From positions 1 through 41,049 of the forward strand of contig JAEEQL010000011.1 of the NCBI GenBank assembly GCA_016285265.1: DNA of 41,049 nt. Direction: 5' to 3'. The position numbers and the translations under genes were made by a program. Under the pieces are notes generated by a model. The model saw only the letters and a program-made list of their open reading frames with translations, did not search any database and was not told the DNA's origin. The stretch is from Lachnospiraceae bacterium (lineage in GTDB: Bacteria > Bacillota > Clostridia > Lachnospirales > Lachnospiraceae). Below are positions 27,471 to 35,863 of the stretch, one piece after another (the first letter of the stretch is position 1; every line of letters starts with the position of its first letter).

Positions 27471-28721
27471 ATGTACGATCTTATAAGCTTAGGTGAAAAA
27501 GCACGTAAAGCCAAATATGATGCGGCTGTTATACCTACAGATAAAAAGAATGAGGTTCTGCTGAAGTGTGCGGAAGCTCTTAAGGCAAATGAAGGCAATA
27601 TCATAAAGGCCAATGCCATAGATCTTGAAAATGCCGTGGCAAACGGCATGAGCGCAGCCATGCAGGACAGACTTAAGTTGACTCCCGAAAGGATCGATGG
27701 GATAAATGAAGGCCTCAGACAGGTCAGCGAATTACCGGATCCCGTAGGTGAGATCATGGATGAGTGGGACAGACCGAACGGCCTTCACATTACCAAGGTC
27801 CGCGTTCCCATGGGCGTTATCGGTATCATCTATGAATCCAGACCCAATGTAACACCCGATGCATTCTCGCTTACCTTTAAGGCCGGCAGCGCCTGCATTC
27901 TTAAGGGCGGCAGCGACTGCATCGAATCCAATAAAGCCATCGTTAAGGTTCTCAGGAAAGTGCTGGAAGATGAGGGACTCAACCCCGATATCCTTCAGCT
28001 CATCGAATCGACCGACAGGGCTGTTACGACCGAGTTCATGAAGATGAAGGACTATATCGATGTTCTCATTCCCCGGGGCGGTGCCGGACTCATCCGTGCG
28101 GTCGTTGAGAATTCCATGATACCCGTCATTGAGACCGGAACCGGAAACTGCCATGTGTATGTGGATAAGGATGCCGATCTCGATATGGCCGTAAATATCA
28201 TCTTTAACGCAAAGACACAGCGCATTTCCGTATGTAATTCAATGGAGAGCCTTGTTGTTCATAAGGACATTAAGGATGCGCTTCTTCCCAAACTTTATGA
28301 GAAGCTTTCCGAGAAGAATGTGGAGTTCAGATGTGATGCCGAATCACTGGGCGTGCTTGGCGATAAGGCAAAGGCTGCCACGGAAGAGGATTTCGGAAAA
28401 GAATACCTTGATTACATACTTTCCGTAAAGACCGTATCAAGTGTGCAGGAAGCCATAGATCACATTAACAGATACAGCACACATCATTCCGAGAGTATCG
28501 TGACTTCGAATAAGGAAACTGCTGAATTGTTCCTTGAGCGTGTCGATGCGGCATGCGTATATCAGAACGTATCAACGAGATTTACCGACGGTTTCGAATT
28601 CGGATTCGGTGCCGAGATCGGAATCTCAACGCAGAAGCTTCACGCAAGAGGACCCATGGGACTTAAGGAGATCACTTCCTACAAGTTCCGCATCGAAGGA
28701 AACGGTCAGGTCAGAGGATAA
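27471..28721 (+). CDS. proA: Gamma-glutamyl phosphate reductase
   Basis: A 416-residue member of the aldehyde dehydrogenase superfamily that reduces gamma-glutamyl phosphate with NADPH to glutamate semialdehyde, the second step of proline synthesis. Conserved parts are [33 protein letters not shown], and the catalytic cysteine region [17 protein letters not shown] near residues 248-264. The C-terminal [14 protein letters not shown] is normal. ATG 27471 has AGAGGTGAAT directly upstream; an in-frame ATG at 27453 overlaps the previous gene and has no RBS. Confidence 0.97.
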   Translation: MYDLISLGEKARKAKYDAAVIPTDKKNEVLLKCAEALKANEGNIIKANAIDLENAVANGMSAAMQDRLKLTPERIDGINEGLRQVSELPDPVGEIMDEWDRPNGLHITKVRVPMGVIGIIYESRPNVTPDAFSLTFKAGSACILKGGSDCIESNKAIVKVLRKVLEDEGLNPDILQLIESTDRAVTTEFMKMKDYIDVLIPRGGAGLIRAVVENSMIPVIETGTGNCHVYVDKDADLDMAVNIIFNAKTQRISVCNSMESLVVHKDIKDALLPKLYEKLSEKNVEFRCDAESLGVLGDKAKAATEEDFGKEYLDYILSVKTVSSVQEAIDHINRYSTHHSESIVTSNKETAELFLERVDAACVYQNVSTRFTDGFEFGFGAEIGISTQKLHARGPMGLKEITSYKFRIEGNGQVRG

Positions 28722-28741
28722 ATCGAAAGGATTTTTTAGAT

Positions 28742-30196
28742 ATGGAGAAGATAAGAACAAGATATGCACCATCACCCACGGGTAAGATGCATGTCGGAAA
28801 TTTAAGAACCGCACTCTATGAGTTTCTTGTCGCAAAGCATGCCGGCGGAGACTTCATGCTCAGGATCGAGGATACCGATCAGGAGAGATTTGTTGAGGGA
28901 GCCATAGACATCATCAACAGAACTCTTGAAAAGACCGGTCTTTATCATGACGAAGGTCCCGATAAGGACGGCGGAGTTGGCCCCTATGTTCAGTCAGAGA
29001 GAGTTAAGACCGGCATTTACATGAAGTATGCCAGGGAACTTATCGAAAAGGGTGAAGCATATTACTGCTTCTGTGATAAGGAGAGACTCGATTCACTCAA
29101 GACCGCTGTTTCCGAAGACGGCAAGACCATTACCGTATATGATAAGCACTGCCTCGGACTTTCCAAGGAAGAGGTGGAGCAGAATCTCGCAGAGGGTAAG
29201 CCCTTTGTCATAAGACAGAATATTCCGAATGAGGGAACAACCACATTCAGCGACGAGCTTTACGGGGACATCACCGTTGATAATTCCGAGCTTGATGACA
29301 TGATCCTCATTAAGTCCGACGGATATCCCACATATAATTTTGCGAATGTTGTCGATGACCATACAATGAACATCACACATGTCGTAAGAGGAAACGAGTA
29401 TATTTCCTCATCACCGAAGTATCAGAGACTTTATGATGCATTCGGATGGAAGAGCCCCGTATATATCCATCTTCCCCTGATCACCGATGAGAATCATAAG
29501 AAGCTTTCAAAGAGAAGCGGTCATTCTTCATTTGAGGATCTTCTCGAGCAGGGATTCATATCCGAGGCTATAGTCAATTACATAGCACTTCTCGGATGGT
29601 CACCGGAGGATAACAGGGAGATCTTCTCGCTCGATGAGCTTATCAGGGAATTTGATTATCACCGCATAAGCAAGTCCCCTGCCGTTTTCGATATTCAGAA
29701 GCTTAAATGGATGAACGGCGAATATCTGAAGGCTATGGATGATGAGAAGTTCTTCGAGATGGCAAAGCCTTATCTCGAGGCTTCGCTTCCTCAGGGAATG
29801 GATCTTAAGAAGGTTGCTTCAAAGGTCAAGACCAGGATTGAGGTGTTCCCCGATATTGCGGAACAGGTTGATTTCCTTACCGCAGTTCCCGAGTATTCGA
29901 CTGAGCTTTATGCGAACAAGAAGAACAAGATCGATGAAGCGGCTTCTCTGGCTGTACTTAAGGATGTTCTTCCAATTCTTGAAGCCCAGGATGATTATTC
30001 CAACGATGCCCTTTATGCCGTACTTCTTAAGTATGCTGAAGAAAAGGGATTTAAGAACGGATATGTTATGTGGCCGGTTAGAATCGCTCTTTCCGGAAAG
30101 GTCATGACACCCGCAGGAGCAACGGAGATACTCGAGTTTCTCGGAAAAGAGGAATCCGTAAAGAGAATAAAGGAAGCCATCGCCAAGCTTTCTTAA
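28742..30196 (+). CDS. gltX: Glutamyl-tRNA synthetase
   Basis: A 484-residue class I synthetase that charges tRNA-Glu (and, where GatCAB is present, also tRNA-Gln). It shows the HIGH-type motif [18 protein letters not shown] near residues 9-26 and the KMSKS-type motif KKLSKRSG near 257-264. The helical anticodon-binding domain includes [19 protein letters not shown]. Length is normal. It lies 20 bases behind proA, so enzymes drawing on glutamate are grouped. A large palindrome follows the stop at once. Confidence 0.96.
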   Translation: MEKIRTRYAPSPTGKMHVGNLRTALYEFLVAKHAGGDFMLRIEDTDQERFVEGAIDIINRTLEKTGLYHDEGPDKDGGVGPYVQSERVKTGIYMKYARELIEKGEAYYCFCDKERLDSLKTAVSEDGKTITVYDKHCLGLSKEEVEQNLAEGKPFVIRQNIPNEGTTTFSDELYGDITVDNSELDDMILIKSDGYPTYNFANVVDDHTMNITHVVRGNEYISSSPKYQRLYDAFGWKSPVYIHLPLITDENHKKLSKRSGHSSFEDLLEQGFISEAIVNYIALLGWSPEDNREIFSLDELIREFDYHRISKSPAVFDIQKLKWMNGEYLKAMDDEKFFEMAKPYLEASLPQGMDLKKVASKVKTRIEVFPDIAEQVDFLTAVPEYSTELYANKKNKIDEAASLAVLKDVLPILEAQDDYSNDALYAVLLKYAEEKGFKNGYVMWPVRIALSGKVMTPAGATEILEFLGKEESVKRIKEAIAKLS

Positions 30197-30202
30197 TGTC
30201 TA

Positions 30203-30266
30203 CAGAAACAGGGGGACGGTTCCGGTGTTTCGGTTCTGAAACACCGGAACCGTCCCCCTGTTTCTG
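30203..30266. repeat. Perfect 29-bp palindrome with 6-base loop, REP/RAYT-like sequence
   Basis: Bases 30203-30231 and 30238-30266 are exact reverse complements (29 bp, no mismatch), with the loop GGTTCT. The arms contain CAGGGGGACGGTTCC; from memory, GGGGACGGTTC-type repeats are spread through many bacterial genomes and linked to REP-associated Y1 transposases. It starts 7 bases after the gltX stop. There is no T-run after the stem, so it is not a typical intrinsic terminator, though such a stem may still protect or end transcripts. Confidence 0.85.
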
Positions 30267-30301
30267 CGTCTTAAAGCGTGCTTAACGGCACTTAAAATGA
30301 A

Positions 30302-30330
30302 TTTACTTGATAAGCCTTTAGTGATAAAAT
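30302..30330 (+). promoter_or_regulatory. Putative extended -10 promoter of the LytTR two-component operon
   Basis: TTTACT (30302-30307) and TAAAAT (30325-30330) are 17 bases apart, and TGA immediately precedes the -10 box, giving an extended -10. The start of transcription would be near 30337, about 50 bases before the response regulator. The -35 match is only partial. Confidence 0.5.
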
Positions 30331-30387
30331 TTTTACGGTTAATGTTTCCATACATTTATCATGGATTATTATGATCGGAGCAGATCC

Positions 30388-31074
30388 ATGCTGATAGCAT
30401 TGTGTGATGACAATAAAACCTTTCTCGAAGATATCCATCATAAACTGATGGATTTTCTTCCTGAGGAAACTCGGTATTTATCATTTGAATCCGGTGACGA
30501 ATTTTTAAAGGCGGATATTGAACCCGATTATATTTTTCTTGATATTGAAATGCCCGGGACTGACGGGATCGAATTAAAAAACCGTCTGGAAGAAACTAAT
30601 AAGAAAACGCGCATAGTTTTTCTTACCGGCTACAGCGAAAGAATGCGCGAGGCATTTGGTAACCGTGTTATCGGATTCCTTGATAAACCGGTATCATATG
30701 CCGATCTGAAGATCATCGTCAACAAGATTCTCAGGGAACAGAACAGGCAATATTTTGAATTTGATTATGGCGATAAGCATCATGTGATTCCTTTTGATGA
30801 GATCTTATTTATCCGTTCCGATGACAAATATACTTATCTTAATACGTCGGATAATAAAAGATACTGTATCCGAAAAACTTTAAAGGAATGGAATGAAGTG
30901 CTCCCCGGAGAATTGTTCTGCAGGATAAACAGATCACATATTATCAACTATTGTCTTTGCAATAACGGAATCAGGAAGATTAAGCTTCCCGGTAATGAGG
31001 AAACGGAAGTCAGCAGATTATACAGGAATGAATTAAAAAAAGGATACACCGATTATCTGTTGTCTAATACCTGA
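30388..31074 (+). CDS. LytTR-family response regulator (AgrA-like)
   Basis: The 228-residue regulator has a receiver domain (about 1-118) with acidic DD at residues 7-8 and the phospho-acceptor D52 in YIFLDIEMPGTDGIEL, with the conserved K in GFLDKPVSY. A LytTR DNA-binding domain (about 130-225) has FDEILFIRSDDKYTYL, CRINRSHIINY and the closing VSRLYRNELKK. Such proteins bind pairs of short direct repeats about two helical turns apart. I chose ATG 30388 because GGAG lies 7 bases upstream and the product then begins with the receiver; an in-frame ATG at 30361 would add nine residues. The sensor kinase follows after 23 bases. Confidence 0.93.
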   Translation: MLIALCDDNKTFLEDIHHKLMDFLPEETRYLSFESGDEFLKADIEPDYIFLDIEMPGTDGIELKNRLEETNKKTRIVFLTGYSERMREAFGNRVIGFLDKPVSYADLKIIVNKILREQNRQYFEFDYGDKHHVIPFDEILFIRSDDKYTYLNTSDNKRYCIRKTLKEWNEVLPGELFCRINRSHIINYCLCNNGIRKIKLPGNEETEVSRLYRNELKKGYTDYLLSNT

Positions 31075-31097
31075 ATGGTTTTTGACCGGAGAAGAAA

Positions 31098-32369
31098 ATG
31101 ACAAGGGAATTAGTTTTATCCACACTATATTATCTGCTTGCAGCTGTATCTTTTTGGGCGATGATCCTGTTGTTTTACAGGGATAAAAAAACCCGCTGGT
31201 ATTTATACTTTGCGCTCGGATCGGTTCTTATAGCGCTTTCAGGTATCATTTTTCCCCAAAATCATCACATTCCCGCTATTATTCAGTTCATATTTGCATT
31301 TCTTGTTGTTAAGGATGATATCATATCCAAGATTCTTAATATTCTTTTAGCTTATACTTCTACAGGAGTATTATTTTCACTTTTTAAGATCATACTTAGG
31401 CTGTTTATCAGCAAGCCTGTTGATCAAATGATGGTAAATGTCATTATCGGACTTGTGACATCCATTATTATTCTTTCTGCACACAGAACCGGACTTCATG
31501 AAGTCCTGATCCTGTATTTTGGCCGGACCAAAAAGCTTAATAAAGTCATTAATCTGATACTTATAGTAGCAACGGAATTATTGATCACATATGGCGAGAT
31601 GATGGGAAGGGATTATGTCGGAGACGGATTTGCGTCGGTTTATCTCATGATAGCACTGGTCGCAGCTGTCTTGATCGGATATATGATGATCTCGTTATGC
31701 GTTGATTATTATAAACAGGATGAGCTGAAAACAGAAAACGAGACCAAAGAAATCATAATATCCGAACAGAAGGCTATTTATTCACTTCTTATGGAAAAAA
31801 ACAATGAAGTGAAGAAATTCAGACATGATCTGAACAATAATCTCGGAACCATTCAGCTTCTTCTCGAAAATGACAAGATCGAAGATGCCAAGGATTTCAT
31901 GAAAAAACTTACTTCCGAGAATAATAATCTTCGTATAAGACAGGTGTATTTCGGTAATGAGATCCTTGATACATTGATCGTGATGATGGTCGGGCGTGCC
32001 AATGACAATAATGTTGATATCCGTGTAAACGGTGAAATAAATATTGAAGGCGTAAACATTTATGATATATGCTGTATTTTCTCAAATGCTCTGAGTAATG
32101 CGACCGAAAGCTGCATAATTCAGAAATGCAGCGGACCTGTAAATGTAAATGCGATTTCAAAGGGCGGTGTACAGATCATATCTTTCAGTAATCCCGCGAC
32201 TGCAGAAATGTTTGAAAATATTCAATCCGGAAAATCCGGCAAGAAGGATGCTGAGGATCACGGAATAGGGATCGGAAACATAATCAATGCGGCATCCAGA
32301 TTAAAGGGCAGTGCAGAGTATTTCTACGAAAACGGAGAAGTTATTCTTAAGATCATACTTGGCTTATGA
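31098..32369 (+). CDS. GHKL sensor histidine kinase (AgrC-like)
   Basis: The 423-residue membrane kinase has about seven N-terminal TM helices (residues 5-205), a coiled linker, the phospho-accepting H243 in KKFRHDLNNNLG, and a HATPase_c_5-type domain. That domain shows the N-box FSNALSNATESC and glycine box DHGIGIGNIINAASRLKG. The architecture is that of AgrC/ComD peptide sensors. No agrB (peptide protease) and no convincing agrD precursor are next to it, so the ligand is unknown and may be made elsewhere or by another strain. RBS GGAGAAG precedes the ATG. Confidence 0.92.
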   Translation: MTRELVLSTLYYLLAAVSFWAMILLFYRDKKTRWYLYFALGSVLIALSGIIFPQNHHIPAIIQFIFAFLVVKDDIISKILNILLAYTSTGVLFSLFKIILRLFISKPVDQMMVNVIIGLVTSIIILSAHRTGLHEVLILYFGRTKKLNKVINLILIVATELLITYGEMMGRDYVGDGFASVYLMIALVAAVLIGYMMISLCVDYYKQDELKTENETKEIIISEQKAIYSLLMEKNNEVKKFRHDLNNNLGTIQLLLENDKIEDAKDFMKKLTSENNNLRIRQVYFGNEILDTLIVMMVGRANDNNVDIRVNGEINIEGVNIYDICCIFSNALSNATESCIIQKCSGPVNVNAISKGGVQIISFSNPATAEMFENIQSGKSGKKDAEDHGIGIGNIINAASRLKGSAEYFYENGEVILKIILGL

Positions 32370-32478
32370 TGTTGTTTGCGACTTTTTTTGCATCTTACGA
32401 CAAAGTGTTTGTTTATGCGATTTTGTGCTGATATATCTATGTTCAGTGGAGATGCAATGATATGGGCAGTTATTTTGT

Positions 32479-32520
32479 AAAAGCCGAATTGCTATGAGGG
32501 CAATTCGGCTTTTGTATTTT
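32479..32520 (+). terminator. Intrinsic terminator after the two-component operon
   Basis: A perfect 13-bp stem (AAAAGCCGAATTG at 32479-32491 and CAATTCGGCTTTT at 32501-32513) encloses a 9-base loop and is followed by GTATTTTTT. The A-run on the left would let it also work on the opposite strand. Confidence 0.9.
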
Positions 32521-32548
32521 TTCTCCTGTGTTTCGGACAATAGTCGAA

Positions 32549-32575
32549 CACGACAAAAAATATTGGTTCACGACA
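32549..32575 (+). promoter_or_regulatory. Direct repeat pair CACGACA, putative LytTR operator
   Basis: CACGACA occurs at 32549-32555 and 32569-32575, a 20-base period, within AACACGACAAAA and TTCACGACATTA. Two near-identical half sites about two helical turns apart, just upstream of a promoter region, is the layout of LytTR operators. The bases do not match the published general consensus closely, so the assignment is inference. Confidence 0.4.
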
Positions 32576-32671
32576 TTATTGTTGTGATGGATCTTGCAGG
32601 TTGGTAGGCTGTATATGATAAGGATTATGCGTGATCATGAATTACCAAATACGGATGATCGGAGGAAGAGT

Positions 32672-32845
32672 ATGAAAAAATTATCTATTGGAATAATAAT
32701 AATGTCTTCAGCAGGAATCATTGCCGGAGAAACGTTATCCCTCGTCAATTCATCAATTGATTCACAAAGGATAGTTGGCATATCCTTTATCGGATTTGGT
32801 GTGGGAGCGATCCTGTTCGGACTGCGTATGTTACACACAAAGTAA
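32672..32845 (+). CDS. Small two-TM membrane protein, 57 residues
   Basis: The family is not recognised. The start at 32672 is supported by the strong RBS GGAGGAAGAG ending two bases before it; the same frame is open upstream to 32594 but without an RBS. The product begins MKKLSIGIIIMSSAGIIAG and has two hydrophobic helices (about 3-25 and 36-53) joined by a short polar loop (NSSIDSQR). It is basic at both ends. It sits behind the putative LytTR operator and 56 bases ahead of another membrane protein, so both may be targets of the adjacent two-component system. Holin-like, small-regulator or immunity roles are all possible; none is supported directly. Confidence 0.6.
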   Translation: MKKLSIGIIIMSSAGIIAGETLSLVNSSIDSQRIVGISFIGFGVGAILFGLRMLHTK

Positions 32846-32901
32846 AAAGCAGATCTTTCCGGATTGAAGTATACGAATCGTGATGATGAAAGGATATATA
32901 T

Positions 32902-33576
32902 ATGTTGTTTGATAAATTCAGAAGATCCAGATATAGCTCAGAGAATATAAATGTTAAATCAATTTATCCAAAGGGGTGGAGATTTTTGATATTTGCTATA
33001 GAAATGATCCTGGCTTGTCTTGCAATATATTTTTATAAATTCAAAGTTGATCATTTAGTTACATTTCTTTTCCTGCTGCTGTTTTATGTTGTTGCATTAG
33101 CTGAATTTACTTTTAAATTCAAGATTAAGGATAAATATTTTAAAAATGGTTATGAAATGGGTGTAAATACTCCCTATTACCACAATAAAGTAAAACTGCT
33201 CATTTTTGCCAGTGCAGGAATGGCTTTTGCCTGCTCTGTATACATCTTTAATCAAAGTCTTCGTTATAGCGGGACTGATTTTATATATGATTATTACTGG
33301 ATCTGGTTCGGGCTGGTTGCATTTTTGCTGTTTTTTGAACCGTTCAATCTTATAACATCAGGGTTTTGTGATTCTTATTTCCTTACAGATAACTATGTAG
33401 TCGATTATTCAGAGATAACTGATATACGAATCGTGAAAGAGAGGCCTTCCACAAAAGGAGTTGTCTGCGAAATTGAAATCTATAAGGGTGATCTTAAGGT
33501 CGGAATGGACAGGGTTTTTGAAGACGATCTGATTCAATTGCAGAAATTGAAGAGAATTAATCGGCAATTGGTTTGA
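32902..33576 (+). CDS. Membrane protein, about four TM helices with a small C-terminal domain
   Basis: No named family is recognised in this 224-residue protein. It has a basic N-terminus (FRRSRYSSENIN), hydrophobic helices near residues 29-47, 52-74, 100-118 and 132-156, and a C-terminal cytoplasmic segment (about 160-224). The C-terminal DSYFLTDNYVVDYSEITDIRIVKE pattern (in parts: DSYFLTDNYVVDYSEI, TDIRIVKE) recalls bacterial PH-like domains in small membrane proteins. The start has AAAGGA at 9 bases. Codons are richer in A and T than in the operons on the left. It probably shares a transcript with the 57-residue gene before it. Confidence 0.7.
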   Translation: MLFDKFRRSRYSSENINVKSIYPKGWRFLIFAIEMILACLAIYFYKFKVDHLVTFLFLLLFYVVALAEFTFKFKIKDKYFKNGYEMGVNTPYYHNKVKLLIFASAGMAFACSVYIFNQSLRYSGTDFIYDYYWIWFGLVAFLLFFEPFNLITSGFCDSYFLTDNYVVDYSEITDIRIVKERPSTKGVVCEIEIYKGDLKVGMDRVFEDDLIQLQKLKRINRQLV

Positions 33577-33583
33577 TGCATAA

Positions 33584-33613
33584 ATATACCCGGAAACCGA
33601 TTCCGGATATTTT
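33584..33613 (+). terminator. Weak hairpin terminator candidate
   Basis: CCGGAA (33590-33595) and TTCCGG (33601-33606) form a 6-bp stem with a 5-base loop, extended by ATAT pairing across a two-base bulge and followed by TTTT. It lies between convergent genes. A second imperfect hairpin (33629-33651) could serve the minus-strand cellulase. Confidence 0.4.
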
Positions 33614-33673
33614 GCGGAGATTTATGTCGAGAATTCCGATATTGCCGGGATTCATTACCGTCTCCTGAATTAT

Positions 33674-35791
33674 TTATTCCTTATCTTCATAATCGTCGTC
33701 GCTTAAGACAACGTTTTCAAACTCGTCCGTATTCCTGAGCTTCTTAAGGTTGTGAACATTCATGATTATTATGAGACCGAGAAGTGCCACGGCTATTACC
33801 AGCATGACAACAAGAACACCGAGGCTTATTCCTTTTTTGCCCGATGCGTTATTCTGATTTCCTTCAACAGGGTTTCCGTCGGTCATGTTTGCAGGCTGGC
33901 CGGCTGCGGTATCGGCTACGACAATTGTACCTTCCGATGCGGTTTCCGCAGGAGCGGTTTCGGTAACAGGGGCTACGGGTTCCTCAACTACGGCAATCGT
34001 ATCTTCATTGATGACGGGCTCGGGTGAATTGCCGGAATGATCCGAAAGGCTTATGCCGTTTGCTCCGAGTGCAACCTCGTGGTCAAGGCTTATGAATTTG
34101 CCGTCATCCGTCTGCCAGAGAACAGGCTTTACAAGTGCATACTTTTCTTCATCCCAGGTCTTGAAATCATCCTTGACCAGTCCGCCGGTATCGCCGGAGT
34201 TTGCATTGAAGCACCAGAAGGTGTGATGAAGATTTTCCTGACCGATCAGATCTCTGATATACTCCATCCACTTGAGGTTGTCTCCCTGCATGAATCCTCC
34301 CCATTCGCCGATGAGGATGGGGGCAATCTCATCCTCTTCAATATAGAGCCAGTAAGGATGCCATGCATCATTGTAGAGAGACTGGTACGTGAAACCGCCC
34401 GTGAACCAGGGCTGTTCATATACGAGCGGACCGTAATCGTGAGGAGAGTAGACTATCTGTCTGTTCCTTGCGGCACTTCCGAAATCAATGGGGTAATCCT
34501 TGACCGCCATAAGATTTCCGCCCCACCATGTGTTGTAATAATCAGCATCATTTGTTGAAGTGAAATCATTCGATCCGGGATTGATCGGATATATCTGGAT
34601 TCCCTCGATGACTATGAGTGCGTGGGGATTGATGTCCAGTATCGCATTTCCCGCTTTTTCGGCAACTCTTTTCCAATTGTTCTTGTCATCGGAATTATTC
34701 CATATCGCATGAGTTTGCTCACTTGCTTTTCCGTGAGGCTCATTCTTAAGATCGTATGCGATGATGGTGTCGTAATTCTTGTATCTTTCAGCAAGCCACT
34801 GAAGTGCTTCTATGTACTGATCCTCGGAAATCTTGTCGGTATACCATACGGGATGGTTGTGTCCCGAAGCGTCGGTATTTGCGGAGTGTATATCAACCAT
34901 TACTTTCATGCCGTTCTGCTCACAGAGAGTAAGAACATAGTCGAAGATCTCAAGCGAATTCATGGAGTTGAGATTTCCGTTATATGCATGGTTGTAATTT
35001 GCGGTGGGATAATTTCCCTTTTTCCACTCGAGAAGAAGCTCTGCGGACATGGGTACACGGAGCAGATTGAAGCCGTGGTCCGCAATGGCTTTGATCGAAC
35101 TTTCAAGCTCGGCATTCCAGAGACCGTCGAAAAGGTTTGTTCCTGTATTGTATCCGAACCAGTTGCATCCGGTGAGCCATACTTCGTTACCGTTCATATC
35201 GATGATCTTGGCACCCCGTGTGGTAAGCCAGTCATCACCTGCGGTTCCGTAAGTGGAAACGGCGGGAGAGGAGAACTTAGGCTTAGCGGATGAGTTCTGA
35301 TCATTATTTCCGTTATTGTTCTGATTGTTGTTCTGGCTGTTCGCATTATTGTTGTTATTATTTGTGTTGCCGCTGTATGTACCGGAGCCGGAAACGCTGA
35401 CAACGGATGCACTTGAAAGACCGGAGCCGGAGACCTGAATGCCTACGTTGGAATTGAATCCCCACGAATTAGCGCCGTTTGCATTTACGACAGCGGTGAC
35501 CTGCTTGCCGTTTGCGGTATATGAATCAAAGCCCCAGCCGGAAGGGGAGTTTACATTGCTGTTGAATTCGACGACAACGGTAATGGTCATGTATCCGTCG
35601 CATCCGGAAAGATCGAAGGATATCTGCCCGCCGCTTCCCCACAGATTTGTTTTTACATTCTTTGCCTCGGGAGTTCCCGCAGCCGATGCTACGCCGCCTG
35701 TGATATATGGTGATACGGATAAAGTAAGCGTGATCACGGCAAGGATGATCACAGCAGCCTTTGATAATTTATTTCTGATAAAAAAAGTCAT
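33674..35791 (-). CDS. Membrane-anchored GH5 (GH5_1-like) cellulase
   Basis: The 705-residue secreted endoglucanase starts with a signal peptide (residues 1-38, ending VASA). A beta-sandwich module that looks carbohydrate-binding (about 43-138, WGSGGQISFDLSGCDGYMTI) follows, and then an Asn/Gln-rich linker (140-170). The GH5 barrel spans about 178-560. Its acid/base is E351 in YDLKNEPHG and its nucleophile is E496 in ILIGEWGG. WFGYNTGTNLFDGLW and FNANSGDTGGLVKDD resemble the Acidothermus E1 type. A Pro/Glu/Thr linker, one TM helix (655-676) and an acidic cytoplasmic tail then anchor it; no LPXTG is present. The RBS AAGGAGCG is well placed. It follows the helicase gene by 72 bases. Confidence 0.92.
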   Translation of the reverse strand: MTFFIRNKLSKAAVIILAVITLTLSVSPYITGGVASAAGTPEAKNVKTNLWGSGGQISFDLSGCDGYMTITVVVEFNSNVNSPSGWGFDSYTANGKQVTAVVNANGANSWGFNSNVGIQVSGSGLSSASVVSVSGSGTYSGNTNNNNNNANSQNNNQNNNGNNDQNSSAKPKFSSPAVSTYGTAGDDWLTTRGAKIIDMNGNEVWLTGCNWFGYNTGTNLFDGLWNAELESSIKAIADHGFNLLRVPMSAELLLEWKKGNYPTANYNHAYNGNLNSMNSLEIFDYVLTLCEQNGMKVMVDIHSANTDASGHNHPVWYTDKISEDQYIEALQWLAERYKNYDTIIAYDLKNEPHGKASEQTHAIWNNSDDKNNWKRVAEKAGNAILDINPHALIVIEGIQIYPINPGSNDFTSTNDADYYNTWWGGNLMAVKDYPIDFGSAARNRQIVYSPHDYGPLVYEQPWFTGGFTYQSLYNDAWHPYWLYIEEDEIAPILIGEWGGFMQGDNLKWMEYIRDLIGQENLHHTFWCFNANSGDTGGLVKDDFKTWDEEKYALVKPVLWQTDDGKFISLDHEVALGANGISLSDHSGNSPEPVINEDTIAVVEEPVAPVTETAPAETASEGTIVVADTAAGQPANMTDGNPVEGNQNNASGKKGISLGVLVVMLVIAVALLGLIIIMNVHNLKKLRNTDEFENVVLSDDDYEDKE

Positions 35792-35863
35792 AATGTTTCG
35801 CTCCTTTTATGATCGGCAACATATATATTTTACTATTTATTAACTTTATTGAAAAACGTAAAA

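Larger units (their letters stand above)
32370..32671. other. 302-base intergenic region with terminator and putative LytTR operator
   Basis: This gap has no convincing gene. In order it holds an ACGACA motif at 32397-32402, the hairpin terminator at 32479-32520, a direct-repeat pair at 32549-32575, a TATGAT -10-like box at 32614-32619 without a good -35 box, and the RBS GGAGGAAGAG for the small gene at 32672. The lack of a -35 box next to repeats suggests activator-dependent transcription. Confidence 0.6.

Noticed and set aside
30203-30270. Intrinsic terminator of gltX
   Set aside because: The stem is far longer than usual and is followed by CGTCTTAAAG, not a T-run. It is better described as a palindromic repeat, though it may end transcripts in practice.
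32370-32671. agrD-like peptide gene near the AgrC/AgrA pair
   Set aside because: No short frame with RBS and a Cys-containing pheromone core was found, and no AgrB homologue is present in the window.
33674-33780. Sortase motif at the cellulase C-terminus
   Set aside because: There is no LPXTG-like sequence before the TM helix, and the tail after it is acidic and 25 or more residues long.
35640-35791. Lipoprotein signal for the cellulase
   Set aside because: No cysteine lipobox follows the hydrophobic stretch; the end VASAAG fits signal peptidase I.
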